DNA of 64,000 bases, taken from Pseudomonas guineae (GTDB lineage: Bacteria; Pseudomonadota; Gammaproteobacteria; Pseudomonadales; Pseudomonadaceae). The DNA is taken from contig NZ_FOQL01000003.1 of the NCBI RefSeq assembly GCF_900113745.1, positions 1 to 64,000 on the forward strand. The letters run 5' to 3'. A program made the position numbers and the translations under genes. Below are positions 34,349 through 44,277 of this stretch, piece after piece (position 1 is the stretch's first letter; every line of letters begins with the position of its first letter). The notes beneath the pieces were generated by a model. That model saw only the letters and a program-made list of their open reading frames with translations, was not told the origin of the DNA and searched no databases.

Positions 34349-35764
34349 ATGAGCGAACGTATTCCCGCGCAGATCATCGAGACTATCGATCCGAGCAAGC
34401 CCATCCGCCTGACGCCTTCGCAGGCCGGTGGCCCAATCCACACCCGCAGCTTCACTGGCTTTTATCGTAACCTGCGCCTGTACGGTGCAGGCCTGCTGTT
34501 TCTGATTTTCTTCGGCACCGCCTGGCTCGACTGGGACGGTCGTCAAGCGGTGTTGTGGAACCTCGCCGAGCACCGTTACTACATCTTCGGCGCGACCTTC
34601 TGGCCGCAGGATTTCATCTTGCTGTCGGCGCTGCTGATCATTGCCGCCTTTGGCCTGTTCACCATCACCGTGGTGGCTGGGCGCGTGTGGTGTGGTTACA
34701 CCTGCCCGCAAAGCGTGTGGACCTGGGTATTTATGTGGGCGGAGAAAATCACCGAAGGTGAGCGCCACCAAAGGGTCAAATTAGATGCCGCGCCCTGGTC
34801 ACTGAACAAGCTGCTGCGACGCAGTGCCAAGCACAGCATCTGGCTGGGCGTTAGCTTGCTCACAGCAGTGACTTTTATCGGCTACTTCACGCCGATCCGT
34901 GACGTGGCCGGCGACCTGCTGCGCCTGCAATTGGACGGCGGTACGCTGGTCTGGGTGCTGTTCTTTATGGCGGCCACCTACCTCAACGCCGGCTGGCTGC
35001 GCGAGAAGGTCTGCGTGCACATGTGCCCTTACTCGCGATTTCAGAGTGCGATGTTCGATGACGACACCTTGTTAGTCGCCTATGACGCCAAACGCGGCGA
35101 AGGCCGTGGCCCACGCAAAAAAGACAGCGATCACAAAACCGAGGGCTTGGGCGACTGCATCGACTGCCAGGTATGCGTGCAGGTGTGCCCGACCGGTATC
35201 GATATCCGCGACGGCCTGCAGATCGACTGCATCAGCTGCGGTGCCTGCATCGATGCCTGCGACTCGGTCATGGACAAAATGGGCTACGCCAGAGGGCTGG
35301 TGGGCTATCACTCCGAGCGCCAACTACAGGGGAGTAAAACCCAACGGATGCGCCCACGCTTGGTGGGTTATGCCATCGCGCTGCTGCTGATGCTCGCCGC
35401 CTTCGTCTGGGCCTTGAACGCACGCTCGATGTTGTCCATCGACTCGGCCAAGGACCGCAGCATGTTCCGTGAAAACCAGCTGGGGCAGATTGAAAACACC
35501 TACCTGCTCAAAGTGATCAACAAAACTCAGCAACCGCAGCAGTATGCCCTGGCGTTGCTCGACAGCCCTGGCCTGCGCCTGGATGCACCGCAACAGTTGC
35601 AGCTGAACCCTGGGGAAATTCTCGATGTACCGGTCACCGTGGTACTAGAAGATCAACAGGCCAAGACGAGCGCCATGCCCGTTCACTTTGCGATCCACAA
35701 CCTGGCCGATAGCCGCGAGCAAGCGCAAACGCGAAGCACCTTTCTCTCGCCTCGCGGGCGCTGA
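34349..35764 (+). CDS. ccoG: Cytochrome c oxidase accessory protein CcoG
   Basis: A 471-residue inner-membrane iron-sulfur protein used in assembly of cbb3 oxidase, where it supports copper delivery to the active site. Hydrophobic segments near 40-60, 85-110, 165-190, 200-220 and 350-370 surround two cysteine clusters: CGYTCPQSVW near residue 113, and ferredoxin-type CIDCQVCVQVCPTG plus CISCGACIDACD near 270-310, both with C-x2-C-x2-C-x3-C spacing for 4Fe-4S. The C-terminal domain is an immunoglobulin-like fold. It is not next to other cco genes here, so this may be an additional or relocated copy. It follows the DsbRS-like pair by 201 bp; copper links the two only loosely. Confidence 0.9.
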   Translation: MSERIPAQIIETIDPSKPIRLTPSQAGGPIHTRSFTGFYRNLRLYGAGLLFLIFFGTAWLDWDGRQAVLWNLAEHRYYIFGATFWPQDFILLSALLIIAAFGLFTITVVAGRVWCGYTCPQSVWTWVFMWAEKITEGERHQRVKLDAAPWSLNKLLRRSAKHSIWLGVSLLTAVTFIGYFTPIRDVAGDLLRLQLDGGTLVWVLFFMAATYLNAGWLREKVCVHMCPYSRFQSAMFDDDTLLVAYDAKRGEGRGPRKKDSDHKTEGLGDCIDCQVCVQVCPTGIDIRDGLQIDCISCGACIDACDSVMDKMGYARGLVGYHSERQLQGSKTQRMRPRLVGYAIALLLMLAAFVWALNARSMLSIDSAKDRSMFRENQLGQIENTYLLKVINKTQQPQQYALALLDSPGLRLDAPQQLQLNPGEILDVPVTVVLEDQQAKTSAMPVHFAIHNLADSREQAQTRSTFLSPRGR

Positions 35765-35819
35765 CAGTCGCATGGCCAAGCAAGTCCCCGTAAAGTGCGC
35801 AGAGCCGCTCAGCGCAACG

Positions 35820-37238
35820 ATGGACACGATGAAACGCTACGAGAAATTTGCCGAGCAGATTGCCGAACTGATCCGCACCGGCGTGCTTGCCCCTGGCGAA
35901 AAAGTGCCATCGGTGCGCCACGCCAGCCGCACCTACGGGGTCAGCCCGTCGACGGTGTTCCAGGCGTATTACCTGCTGGAAGACCGTGGCCTGATTCAGG
36001 CGCGCGCCCGCTCCGGCTATTTCGTTAGAGAGCTGGCGCGACATTCGCTGGCCGAACCCGAAACCAGCCAACAGCCGACGCAAACCACCGAGGTGGGTGT
36101 CAGCGAACTGGTGTTTTCGGTGCTGGCTTCGCTGAAAGACCCCGGCACCGTGCCGTTCGGCTCGGCTTTCCCCAGCCCGCAACTGTTCCCCCTGCCGCGA
36201 CTGGCCCGCTCCATGGCCCACGCTCTGCGCGATATGCAGCCGCAAGCGATAATCGCCGACATAACCGAAGGTAACCCCAACCTGCGCCGGCAGATTGCCC
36301 TGCGCTATATGCTCAGTGGGGTGATGCTGCCACTGGAGGAATTGGTGATCACCAGCGGCGCCATGGAAGCGCTGAACCTTTGCCTGCAGACGGTGACCCA
36401 GCCTGGAGATTTGGTGGCCATCGAGGCGCCCGCCTTCTACGCCTGTTTACAGGTACTCGAACGCTTGCAGCTCAAGGCCGTGGAAATTCCAGTCCATCCG
36501 CGTGAGGGTATCGACCTGGACGTATTGGCCGAGCGCTTGAGCAGCCTGCCGATCAAAGCATGCTGGTTTATGAGCAGCCTGCAGAACCCGCTGGGCGCGA
36601 GCATGAGTGACGACAAGAAGCGCGGCTTATATGAGCTGCTGCAACGCCATCAGGTGCCATTGATTGAGGACGACGTTTACGCCGAGCTGTACTTCGGCAG
36701 CCAGCCGCCCAAGCCGGTCAAGAGTTTCGACCGCGAAGGCCTGGTGATGCACTGCGGCTCGTTTTCCAAATGCCTGGCGCCCGGTTATCGGGTCGGCTGG
36801 GTGGCCGGCGGGCGTTATTCCGAGCAAATCAGCCGGCTCAAACTGATGACCACCATTTCACCCTCGGTACCGGCCCAGGCCGCGCTGGCGGATTACCTGC
36901 AACACGGCGGTTATGACCGCCACCTGCGTAAACTGCGCCATGCCCTGGAAGCACAACAGGCTTCGATGCTGGCCTCGGCAGCACGACACTTCCCGGCCAG
37001 CAGCAAAGTCACCCGGCCCAGTGGCGGTTATTTTCTTTGGTTTGAGTTCCCTCAGCAGGTTGATGCGCTGCGCCTGTTCCAACTGGCTTTGGCCCAGGGC
37101 ATCAGCTTGGCTCCCGGGCCAATTTTTTCGGCTACTCGACGCTTCGGCCACTGCGCCCGGCTCAATTATGGCCATCCCTGGGACGCGCAAAGCGAACAGG
37201 CCATGGTCGTGCTTGGGCGCATCATCGACTCCTTCTAA
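35820..37238 (+). CDS. MocR-family GntR/aminotransferase-fold regulator
   Basis: A 472-residue PLP-binding regulator with an N-terminal GntR winged helix (KVPSVRHASRTYGVSPSTVFQAYYLLEDRGLI, about residues 20-52, shown by key positions) and a C-terminal type I aminotransferase domain with the PLP-lysine motif SFSKCLAPGYRVGW. The 20-residue linker after ARSGYFVRE is usual in MocR proteins. The start is uncertain: ATG at 35820 or 35829 gives a normal GntR N-terminus, and 35772 is also in frame. It overlaps nothing. Targets are unknown, and MocR proteins usually control a neighbouring PLP- or amino-acid-related gene; none is obvious. Confidence 0.87.
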   Translation: MDTMKRYEKFAEQIAELIRTGVLAPGEKVPSVRHASRTYGVSPSTVFQAYYLLEDRGLIQARARSGYFVRELARHSLAEPETSQQPTQTTEVGVSELVFSVLASLKDPGTVPFGSAFPSPQLFPLPRLARSMAHALRDMQPQAIIADITEGNPNLRRQIALRYMLSGVMLPLEELVITSGAMEALNLCLQTVTQPGDLVAIEAPAFYACLQVLERLQLKAVEIPVHPREGIDLDVLAERLSSLPIKACWFMSSLQNPLGASMSDDKKRGLYELLQRHQVPLIEDDVYAELYFGSQPPKPVKSFDREGLVMHCGSFSKCLAPGYRVGWVAGGRYSEQISRLKLMTTISPSVPAQAALADYLQHGGYDRHLRKLRHALEAQQASMLASAARHFPASSKVTRPSGGYFLWFEFPQQVDALRLFQLALAQGISLAPGPIFSATRRFGHCARLNYGHPWDAQSEQAMVVLGRIIDSF

Positions 37239-37350
37239 TTCTCAGCAAGCTGGCCGAGTTAAGCACCAGGTGACGGCACTTTCTTTGCCCATAGCCCCTC
37301 CACCCCGCCCCGCAAAAGCTGTACAACCCTTGAACTAGCAACCAGATCAA

Positions 37351-37376
37351 GTCGCCTGCATACACGGCAGGCCGAC
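37351..37376. terminator. Candidate terminator after the MocR gene
   Basis: A near-perfect inverted repeat (GTCGCCTGC at 37351-37359 and GCAGGCCGAC at 37367-37376; one unpaired G in the right arm) with a 7-nt loop, 113 bp after the MocR stop codon. The T-run is absent, so termination is weakly supported. Confidence 0.35.
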
Positions 37377-37537
37377 AACCGGCTATCGCTCAAGATTATT
37401 CACAGGCAAAACATAATTGTACAAAATCGATCTAATGTATAAGATTTGCACAAGAGAGCACTTCTAACTTTTGCTAAGTCTCGTCCTTTAATCGCAGTCA
37501 GCCGTCGCCGCCCAACAGGGTATGAGGAATTGATTTC

Positions 37538-39175
37538 ATGCAATCACAACTGAGCATTGCTCAACGCCTGAGCCTAGGGTTTGGTCTGATCCTGTCACTG
37601 ATGATCCTGATTACCTTTATTGGTGTGCAGCGCGTTGGTTTTATCGATGAAACCCTGACCATGGTCAGCGAAGGCGCTTCGATAAAACAGCGCTATGCCA
37701 TTAACTTCCGCGGCAGCGTGCACGACCGCGCCATTGCGATTCGTGATGCCGTGCTGGTGGATAACGACCAGGCTCTCGAGCGGCAACTGCAGGAAATTCA
37801 ACGCCTCAATGGTCTTTATCAAGATTCAGCCCAAGCGATGGATCGCTTGCTCAGCGAACAGGCACCCACGGCCAATGAACAACGCCTGCTGAGTGATATT
37901 AAGGAGATCGAGCGCCGTACGCTGGCATTAACCGAACAACTGCTAAGCACGCGTCGCCAGGGTGACATAGCCCTGGCTAACGACTTCCTACTGGAGCAAA
38001 CAGCGCCGGCATACAGTGAGTGGCTCAAGCGCATCAATGCCTTTATCGACCTTGAGGAACAGAGTACGAGCAAAGACATTAATGCTGTGCGCGAGGCGGC
38101 AAATGGCTTCCGCTTGTTGATACTGCTAATGACCGGGGCGGCTATTTTGCTGAGCATTGGCGTCTCGGTGCTGATCATCAATAAGCTGAAATCGACCCTC
38201 GGTGCCGAGCCCTACGAAGTCGCCCAGGTGATTCAGCGCCTGGCCAATGGCGAACTCAACCAGCGCATCCAGACCCGTTACCCGGATAGCGTCATGAGCG
38301 CCTTGCAGGACACGGTCAAACACCTGGCCGAAACTATCGCTCAGGTGCGCAGCGCCGCCAGTGAGCTGACCCTGGCCTCAGACCAACTGCTCACCACCTC
38401 TGACAGCAATAACCAGCAAATACGCTTGCAGTCCAGCGAGGCCGAACAGATGGCCACCGCCATTAACCAGATGGCCGCCACCGTCAATGAAGTGGCCAAC
38501 TATGCGGCCAGTGCAGCATCGGCCACACGCAATGCTGACGGCGAAGTTGCCACCGGCAACCAGGTGGTCAGCGCCACAGCCAGCGCCATTCAGAACCTAG
38601 CACGTACCCTGGAGAGCGCCGCTGAAAGTGTGCAGCAGGTCTCCAGCGACAGCGAAAATATCGAGAAAATCATCGAGGTGATTACCGCCATCGCCGAGCA
38701 GACCAATCTCCTCGCCCTGAACGCAGCTATTGAAGCCGCGCGCGCTGGCGAACATGGTCGCGGCTTTGCCGTAGTGGCCGATGAGGTACGCTCGCTGGCC
38801 ACTCGCACCCAGGATTCCACGCGGGAAATTCGCGGCATGATCGGCAAACTGCAGGAAGGTGCCGGCAAAGCTGCCGAAGTGATGCGCAACAGCCGTCAAC
38901 TGGCGCAGCAAACCGTCGAGCAGACTGGCCAGGCAGAAACTGCACTGAACAAAATCCGCAGTGAAGTTACGGCCATCAACGACATGAACGCGCAGATCGC
39001 CAGCGCCTCAGAAGAACAAAGCGCAGTGGCTGAAGAGGTCAACCAGAACATCAACCGCATCCATAACGCCACCCTGGAAACCTCAGCCGGCTCCGAGCAG
39101 GTGGCCGCCTCCAGCCGTGAGCTAACGGTCCTGGCGAATCGCCTGACCGACAAAGTTAGTTTCTTCAAACTCTAA
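37538..39175 (+). CDS. Methyl-accepting chemotaxis protein
   Basis: A 545-residue chemoreceptor. Domains in order are an N-terminal transmembrane helix (about 10-30), a periplasmic four-helix-bundle sensor (about 35-185), a second helix (about 190-210), HAMP (about 212-265), and the cytoplasmic signalling region with the highly conserved hairpin tip [19 protein letters not shown] around residue 390. The ligand is unknown. The gene is monocistronic with a 299-bp upstream region containing AT-rich TATAAG near 37440. A GAGGAATTG ribosome site precedes the ATG. A stem-loop at 39184-39223 follows the stop codon. Confidence 0.93.
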   Translation: MQSQLSIAQRLSLGFGLILSLMILITFIGVQRVGFIDETLTMVSEGASIKQRYAINFRGSVHDRAIAIRDAVLVDNDQALERQLQEIQRLNGLYQDSAQAMDRLLSEQAPTANEQRLLSDIKEIERRTLALTEQLLSTRRQGDIALANDFLLEQTAPAYSEWLKRINAFIDLEEQSTSKDINAVREAANGFRLLILLMTGAAILLSIGVSVLIINKLKSTLGAEPYEVAQVIQRLANGELNQRIQTRYPDSVMSALQDTVKHLAETIAQVRSAASELTLASDQLLTTSDSNNQQIRLQSSEAEQMATAINQMAATVNEVANYAASAASATRNADGEVATGNQVVSATASAIQNLARTLESAAESVQQVSSDSENIEKIIEVITAIAEQTNLLALNAAIEAARAGEHGRGFAVVADEVRSLATRTQDSTREIRGMIGKLQEGAGKAAEVMRNSRQLAQQTVEQTGQAETALNKIRSEVTAINDMNAQIASASEEQSAVAEEVNQNINRIHNATLETSAGSEQVAASSRELTVLANRLTDKVSFFKL

Positions 39176-39183
39176 ACGGGATG

Positions 39184-39223
39184 TAGCCAAGCAGCTTGGT
39201 CAGATGGGCTGACTGCTTGGCTA
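39184..39223. terminator. Stem-loop after the chemoreceptor gene
   Basis: An 11-bp perfect inverted repeat (TAGCCAAGCAG at 39184-39194 and CTGCTTGGCTA at 39213-39223) with an 18-nt loop, just after the stop at 39175. The long loop and missing T-run make Rho-independent termination uncertain. A second short hairpin, TCAGCTCTGAGCTGA, follows at about 39234-39248. Confidence 0.4.
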
Positions 39224-39327
39224 GTCTCGCGGCTCAGCTCTGAGCTGAAACCTTTGCTTGAACATTAGCCACAGCTAAAACTAGATCAGTCGGCTAATTT
39301 AACCCCTGTTAAATTTAGAGAGCGGTC

Positions 39328-40392
39328 ATGGACTCGATAACCCAGGCGGTACTCGGCGCCAGTATTCAGGGCGCACTGCTCGGCCGCTGGCAAGGCCGCA
39401 AGGCGCTGCTGTATGGCGCCATACTCGGCACTTTGCCGGATCTGGATGTGGTCATCGATTACGGCGACGCAGTAGCCGACATGACCTATCACCGTGGTTT
39501 CAGCCACTCGCTGTTCTTCCTCAGCGGACTAGCGCTTCTGCTGACCTGGCTGACCCGGCGCTTTAGGCATAACCCCGGTTACTCATCACAACATCTGTTT
39601 CTAACGATATGGCTGGTGTTGATTACCCATCCGCTGCTCGACAGTTTCACCAGCTATGGCACGCAATTGCTCTGGCCGCTAACGCCGATCCCTACGGCCT
39701 GGTCGAGCATCTTTATCATCGACCCGCTGTACACAGTGCCACTGTGTATTGCCGTGGCGCTGGGGCTGCTGCTTGGCTTACGCGACAAAGCCGCCAAAGC
39801 CCCTGCACTGGCGTTGCTGATTTCATCGCTGTACCTGGCTTCAACCCTGGGCGGCAAATACATGGCTGAACAGCGGGTAGAAGCCGAACTGGCGCGACAA
39901 GGTATTCAGGCGCAGCAATTGTTCAGCACGCCGACGCCGTTCAATAGCCTGCTGTGGCGGGTGATCGTGTTGGATGGCGAGGACTACCATGAAGCCTTGG
40001 TCAGCTGGTTTGATGATGCGCCGCCAACGCTGGAGCGCATCCCCCGTGGCACGCACCTGGCTGCTGCCCTGGCTGACTCGCCGGCACATGCGCGCCTTGC
40101 CTGGTTTACCGATGGCGTGTTGCGCTATGACCAGTTAGGCGAGCAGTTGGTGGTCACTGATATCCGCTTGGGTATGACCGGCTTTCACCCGTTTCGCTTC
40201 GATTTTGCCACCCTGGAAAACGGCCAATGGCGCCTACATAACGAGATTCAGCGCCTGCCAACTGAACGCGGCGACCTCTCGCGCCTAAAATTGCTGTGGT
40301 CACGCACCTGGCAGCCTGATGTGCAGGTGCCGCTCCTAGCCTGGGCGGAGGAACTGCGCCGAGCGCCGCTAGCCAGCAGCCGCACGCCCTAG
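39328..40392 (+). CDS. YdjM-like metal-dependent hydrolase/membrane protein
   Basis: A 354-residue protein of the YdjM/DUF457-like membrane-bound metal-dependent hydrolase family. The N-terminal DSITQAVLGASIQGALLGRW, YGAILGTLPDLDVVIDY and the histidine-rich YHRGFSHSLF are characteristic of the group, and several hydrophobic segments (residues about 60-80, 95-110, 125-145 and 155-180) follow. The C-terminal 150 residues are soluble. No reaction is established for this family. It converges on the chemoreceptor gene at 40418, 26 bp away. Confidence 0.8.
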   Translation: MDSITQAVLGASIQGALLGRWQGRKALLYGAILGTLPDLDVVIDYGDAVADMTYHRGFSHSLFFLSGLALLLTWLTRRFRHNPGYSSQHLFLTIWLVLITHPLLDSFTSYGTQLLWPLTPIPTAWSSIFIIDPLYTVPLCIAVALGLLLGLRDKAAKAPALALLISSLYLASTLGGKYMAEQRVEAELARQGIQAQQLFSTPTPFNSLLWRVIVLDGEDYHEALVSWFDDAPPTLERIPRGTHLAAALADSPAHARLAWFTDGVLRYDQLGEQLVVTDIRLGMTGFHPFRFDFATLENGQWRLHNEIQRLPTERGDLSRLKLLWSRTWQPDVQVPLLAWAEELRRAPLASSRTP

Positions 40393-40399
40393 CACGGAT

Positions 40400-40429
40400 T
40401 TAGCTGCGAAAAGTGGGTTAGCTGCGAAA
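40400..40429. repeat. Micro-duplication around the chemoreceptor stop codon
   Basis: TTAGCTGCGAAA occurs at 40400-40411 and again at 40418-40429. On the minus strand it encodes the last residues and stop codon (F-R-S-stop) of the chemoreceptor gene, so the terminal codons are duplicated 18 bp downstream. Confidence 0.5.
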
Positions 40430-42373
40430 CTGCGCGACCAGCCCCTGCAGCTCAACCCCAAGACGCGCCAGCTCAGCGCTGGAGGCTGCGGTCTGCTGGC
40501 TAGCACTGGCGCTTTGCTCGCCAATGTCACGCACCCGCGTCACGCTTTCACTGATGGTTTCCGCCACTGCACTCTGCTCTTCGGCGGCGGCGGCGATCTG
40601 CTGATTCATCTGTTCGATAGTGCTCACCGCCTGAGTTATGCGCCCGAGCGCAGCGCCCGCCTCACCGGCCAAAACTACGGTGCGCTGAGTCAGGCTGCGG
40701 CTGCTGTCCATTTTCTCCACGGCACCCTTGGCCATGCGCTGTAAGCTGGCGATCAGCCCTTCGATTTCCTCGGTGGAGTCTTGCGCACGCTTAGCCAAGG
40801 CACGGACTTCATCGGCCACCACAGCAAAACCACGACCCTGTTCGCCAGCCCGAGCTGCCTCGATAGCCGCGTTCAGCGCGAGTAGATTGGTCTGCTCGGC
40901 GACATTGCGAATCACCTCGAGCACACCGCCAATTCGCGCGCTTTCCTGATTGAGTGCGGCGATGGCTTCGGCTGATTCCTCCACCTCGGAGGCCAGGTGG
41001 CCGATCTGACTAACCGCCTGCTGCACCACCTGATTACCCTGCTGTGCTTCGTTGTCGGCGACGCGGGCGGCCAGGGACGCCTGTTCGGCGTTCTGCGCCA
41101 CTTCCTGCACGGTCGCAGCCATTTCATGCATGGCGGTGGCCGTTTGTTCGGTTTCCATCTTCTGGTTCTGCACGCCAGCGCTGGTCTGCGCGGTAATCGC
41201 TGACAGCTGCTCGGCGGCAGCGGTAATCTGGCTGACGCCACCGCCAATGCGCCCGACCAAGGTGCGCAGGCTTACGCTCATCACTTGCATGGCTGCCATC
41301 AGCTGGCCAGGCTCGTCGCGGCGGTCCTGCGGCAAGTCATGGGTCAGGTCGCCGGCGGCGATGCGCTGGGCAAACACCACGGTCTGCTGCAGTGGCGCAA
41401 CAATTAAACGGGAAATAATCAACGCTGCCAGCATGCCGACAAGCACAGCAGCAATGCCCATGGCACCGAGCATCAATAAGGCCTGACGGCTGTCAGTCGT
41501 CATCATCTGCTCTTGCTGCACCTTGGCTTCACCCACCAGCGTGAGCACGTTGCGAGCCTGCTCCACCATGGCGGCTTCATTTTTTTGGCTCTGCGCATGC
41601 ATCTGCTGGTAATTGCTGAACGCCTGCTGGTAGAGCGTCAATGCCTGCAAGGCGGTTTCGATCGAGCGCTTTTGGTCGTCGTCGAGCCAAATCATCAGGC
41701 TACGCGCGACGCTTTGCAGGTCATCGTTGATATAGGTCCACTCTTCCAAGGCCTCGGGCGAACCGTCGATGATGTACTGGCTTTCATGGCTGCGCAGGTC
41801 AAGCATGCGCTTGCTCAGGCCAGAAGCGGTTTCGGCCAGAGTCAGCGGATCACTGCCGCGCAGCTTGTCGCCCTCCAGACGCAACTCACGCACAGCGTCA
41901 TACATATCCAACTCGATCACATCAAACTGATCACGCGCCTCGCCGGCCGCCTCGCGCATCTGCGGGCGCGCCGCGCGGGCTTTGTTTTGCTGCTCAACAA
42001 AACTATCGAACTGGCGGCGGTAGTCATCAAGGGCCTGCTGCATGCTGTTAAAGCGCGCCTGCTCGGCACTCGAGGCCGCCGCTAGCTGCTGAGCCAGTGT
42101 CGCGCCCACTTGATCCAGTTGCTCATGCACCTGAGCGGCCGCCTCGCTGCTCTGGTTCAAGGCAAAGTCACGCTCGGCACGACGCGCCTGTAATACCTGC
42201 GCATCGATTGCCGACAGGCCGCTGGTACTGGCATGCCCTTCAAGCACCGCTTGCACCGCGAGAAAGCCACTGCCGGTGACGGCAACCGTCAGCACCAGCA
42301 CGAGGCCGAAACCACACATAAGCTTTTTACCGACAGACAAGTCGGCCAACAGGCGGGCAACAGAAGAGGACAT
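40418..42373 (-). CDS. Methyl-accepting chemotaxis protein with large periplasmic sensor (HBM-like)
   Basis: A 651-residue chemoreceptor. After a transmembrane helix near residues 20-40 there is a periplasmic helical sensor of about 250 residues, long enough for a helical-bimodular (HBM) domain of the McpS type, then a second helix, HAMP and the signalling domain with [19 protein letters not shown] near residue 490. The ligand is not identifiable; HBM receptors bind TCA intermediates in some pseudomonads. I chose the ATG at 42373 with GGAG upstream; the ORF runs on to 42418. Its last codons are duplicated (40400-40429). Confidence 0.9.
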   Translation of the reverse strand: MSSSVARLLADLSVGKKLMCGFGLVLVLTVAVTGSGFLAVQAVLEGHASTSGLSAIDAQVLQARRAERDFALNQSSEAAAQVHEQLDQVGATLAQQLAAASSAEQARFNSMQQALDDYRRQFDSFVEQQNKARAARPQMREAAGEARDQFDVIELDMYDAVRELRLEGDKLRGSDPLTLAETASGLSKRMLDLRSHESQYIIDGSPEALEEWTYINDDLQSVARSLMIWLDDDQKRSIETALQALTLYQQAFSNYQQMHAQSQKNEAAMVEQARNVLTLVGEAKVQQEQMMTTDSRQALLMLGAMGIAAVLVGMLAALIISRLIVAPLQQTVVFAQRIAAGDLTHDLPQDRRDEPGQLMAAMQVMSVSLRTLVGRIGGGVSQITAAAEQLSAITAQTSAGVQNQKMETEQTATAMHEMAATVQEVAQNAEQASLAARVADNEAQQGNQVVQQAVSQIGHLASEVEESAEAIAALNQESARIGGVLEVIRNVAEQTNLLALNAAIEAARAGEQGRGFAVVADEVRALAKRAQDSTEEIEGLIASLQRMAKGAVEKMDSSRSLTQRTVVLAGEAGAALGRITQAVSTIEQMNQQIAAAAEEQSAVAETISESVTRVRDIGEQSASASQQTAASSAELARLGVELQGLVAQFRS

Positions 42374-42734
42374 AACAACGACTCCATTTTTATTATCGAG
42401 CGCGACCCGATGCCGCAATAACGGCCCAGGCCAGCGACAGCTAGCAGTTCAGCCTCGCCTTACTGCAAGCCTTGCGCCATAGCCCTGCTCCGCCATAGAT
42501 AAACCTAAAAGGCCAGCGCCAAAGCCGTTAGCGCAGAGCCCGCGTGATACATCCGCCCATTAGGAGACGCAGGCGCAGGCTTTATCGGCGGGTTTACGCC
42601 GATTATTCATTGGGCGTGGCGAGTTATCGCCATAAAATCAGCGCCAAACTTATGACGAAATAAGCTGCAGGCAGCAAAAAGGGCGCACGACTTTTGCCCG
42701 TGTACCCTTTTATATGATGGCTCAGTTAGACGAT
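42374..42734. other. Intergenic region between chemoreceptor and NSS genes
   Basis: 361 bp without a supported gene. It is the chemoreceptor promoter region plus the 3' flank of the NSS transporter. The clearest element is a short hairpin, ATCGGCG (42584-42590) and CGCCGAT (42597-42603), in an AT-rich context. No promoter motif stands out convincingly. Confidence 0.5.
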
Positions 42735-44195
42735 TTAACGCCCGGCAAGCGCCGGCATCACCCGCGGCCGCAGCACCTCACCGAGCACCGCCAGCAGACC
42801 AATAGCCCCGACAATCCAGTACCAGTGGCCAACCGGATCAAACATCAACCAGCCCAAGGCGTGCAGGAACACCACCATGATCAGCACCGGGCTGACGTAG
42901 CGCACCATAAACAGCCAGAGGGCGTAGCCCAGCGGCGGCAGCCCCAGCTCATCACGCATGATGTCGCTGCGCAGTGAGTAACCAGCCAGCAGCACGATAA
43001 AAATCCCACCTAGGGGCATCATCCAACGCGAGGTCAGGTAATCCAGCCAGTCGAAGAAATTCTTGCCCATGGGCGTCCAGCCCGCCATCAGGTTGAACGA
43101 CAACATCGCCAGCAGGCTGATCACCAGCAACACCGCGCCGGAAGCAGCCGCAGCCTTGAAACGGCTGACGCCGTACTTCTCGTTAAGGTAGGCCACCGTG
43201 GCTTCGATCATGGAAATCGCCGAGGTCAGTGCGGCAATCGAGACCATGGCGAAGAACAGCACGCCGAAGGCGGTACCGAATGGCATTTGCTGGAACGCCA
43301 ACGGCAGGCTCATAAAGATCAACCCAGGGCCGGCGCTCGGGCTCATGCCGTTGGCAAAGATGATCGGGAAGATCGCCAAACCCGCCAGCAGCGCCACACA
43401 GGTATCGCAGATGGCCACAACAAAGGTGGTACGCGCCACCGACTGGCCATCCGGCAGGTAGGAGCCGTAGGTGAGGATCGCCCCAGAGGCCAGGCTCAGG
43501 GTGAAGAAGGCATGACCCAAGGCCGCCAGCAGTGCTTCGCCAGTGATTTTCGAGGCATCGAAGCTGAACAGGAAATCAAAGCCAGCGCTGAAACCACCAC
43601 TGGTAAAGGCGTACCCCACCAGCACCACCAGCATCACGGCCAGACCCGGCATCATCCAGCGCACGGCACTCTCAATGCCTTTCTGCACGCCTTTGGCGAC
43701 GATCCACAGGGTCAGTAACGCCACCAGCACGCTCCAACCGCCGAGCTGCCAGGGGTTGGCGTTGTGCGCCTCAAACACCGCGCCGAGCGCATCGACACTG
43801 GTTGCGGCGAGCGAGCCGTCGAGCATTTTCACCGTATAGGCAAACGCCCAGCCGGCGACCACCACGTAGAAACACAGGATCATAAAACCGGCGAGCATGG
43901 CCATGCCGCCCACGGCCTTCCATAGCTGGCTGCCACCACTCTCTTTGACCACCCGGCTGATCGCATCAATCGGGCTGCCGCGACCGCGTCGGCCAATGGC
44001 GATCTCGGTCATCATCACCGGAATGCCAATGGCCAGGATGCAGGCCAGGTACATCAATACAAACGCACCACCGCCGTATTCGCCGGTGATGTAGGGAAAT
44101 TTCCAGATATTGCCAAGGCCCACAGCGGAGCCAGTTGCAGCAAGGATAAAGCCCCAGCGTGAGAGCCAGAGGTTCTTGGGTTTTTCACGGGTCAT
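42735..44195 (-). CDS. Neurotransmitter:sodium symporter (NSS) family amino acid transporter
   Basis: A 486-residue bacterial NSS (LeuT/MhsT/TnaT-type) sodium-coupled amino acid importer with about 11-12 membrane segments. Helix 1 has the family's unwound sodium and substrate site, GSAVGLGNIWKFPYI (about residues 22-36). Helix 2-3 contains GGGAFVLMYL and EIAIGRRGRG. Helix 6 reads the unwound SGAILTYGSYL and helix 8 is in the ALTSAISMIE segment. Its position directly after maiA, in the direction of hpd-hmgA-fah-maiA, suggests aromatic amino acid import, though MhsT-type proteins take several hydrophobic amino acids. There is an 82-bp gap to maiA, so cotranscription is possible. Confidence 0.88.
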   Translation of the reverse strand: MTREKPKNLWLSRWGFILAATGSAVGLGNIWKFPYITGEYGGGAFVLMYLACILAIGIPVMMTEIAIGRRGRGSPIDAISRVVKESGGSQLWKAVGGMAMLAGFMILCFYVVVAGWAFAYTVKMLDGSLAATSVDALGAVFEAHNANPWQLGGWSVLVALLTLWIVAKGVQKGIESAVRWMMPGLAVMLVVLVGYAFTSGGFSAGFDFLFSFDASKITGEALLAALGHAFFTLSLASGAILTYGSYLPDGQSVARTTFVVAICDTCVALLAGLAIFPIIFANGMSPSAGPGLIFMSLPLAFQQMPFGTAFGVLFFAMVSIAALTSAISMIEATVAYLNEKYGVSRFKAAAASGAVLLVISLLAMLSFNLMAGWTPMGKNFFDWLDYLTSRWMMPLGGIFIVLLAGYSLRSDIMRDELGLPPLGYALWLFMVRYVSPVLIMVVFLHALGWLMFDPVGHWYWIVGAIGLLAVLGEVLRPRVMPALAGR

Positions 44196-44277
44196 GCGTC
44201 ACCTGTTTGTTTTTATCTGTGACGAAATAGAACCCGCAGCGCTTATGGCGCGGCGGAGTGGGCAAGGCGGATACACC

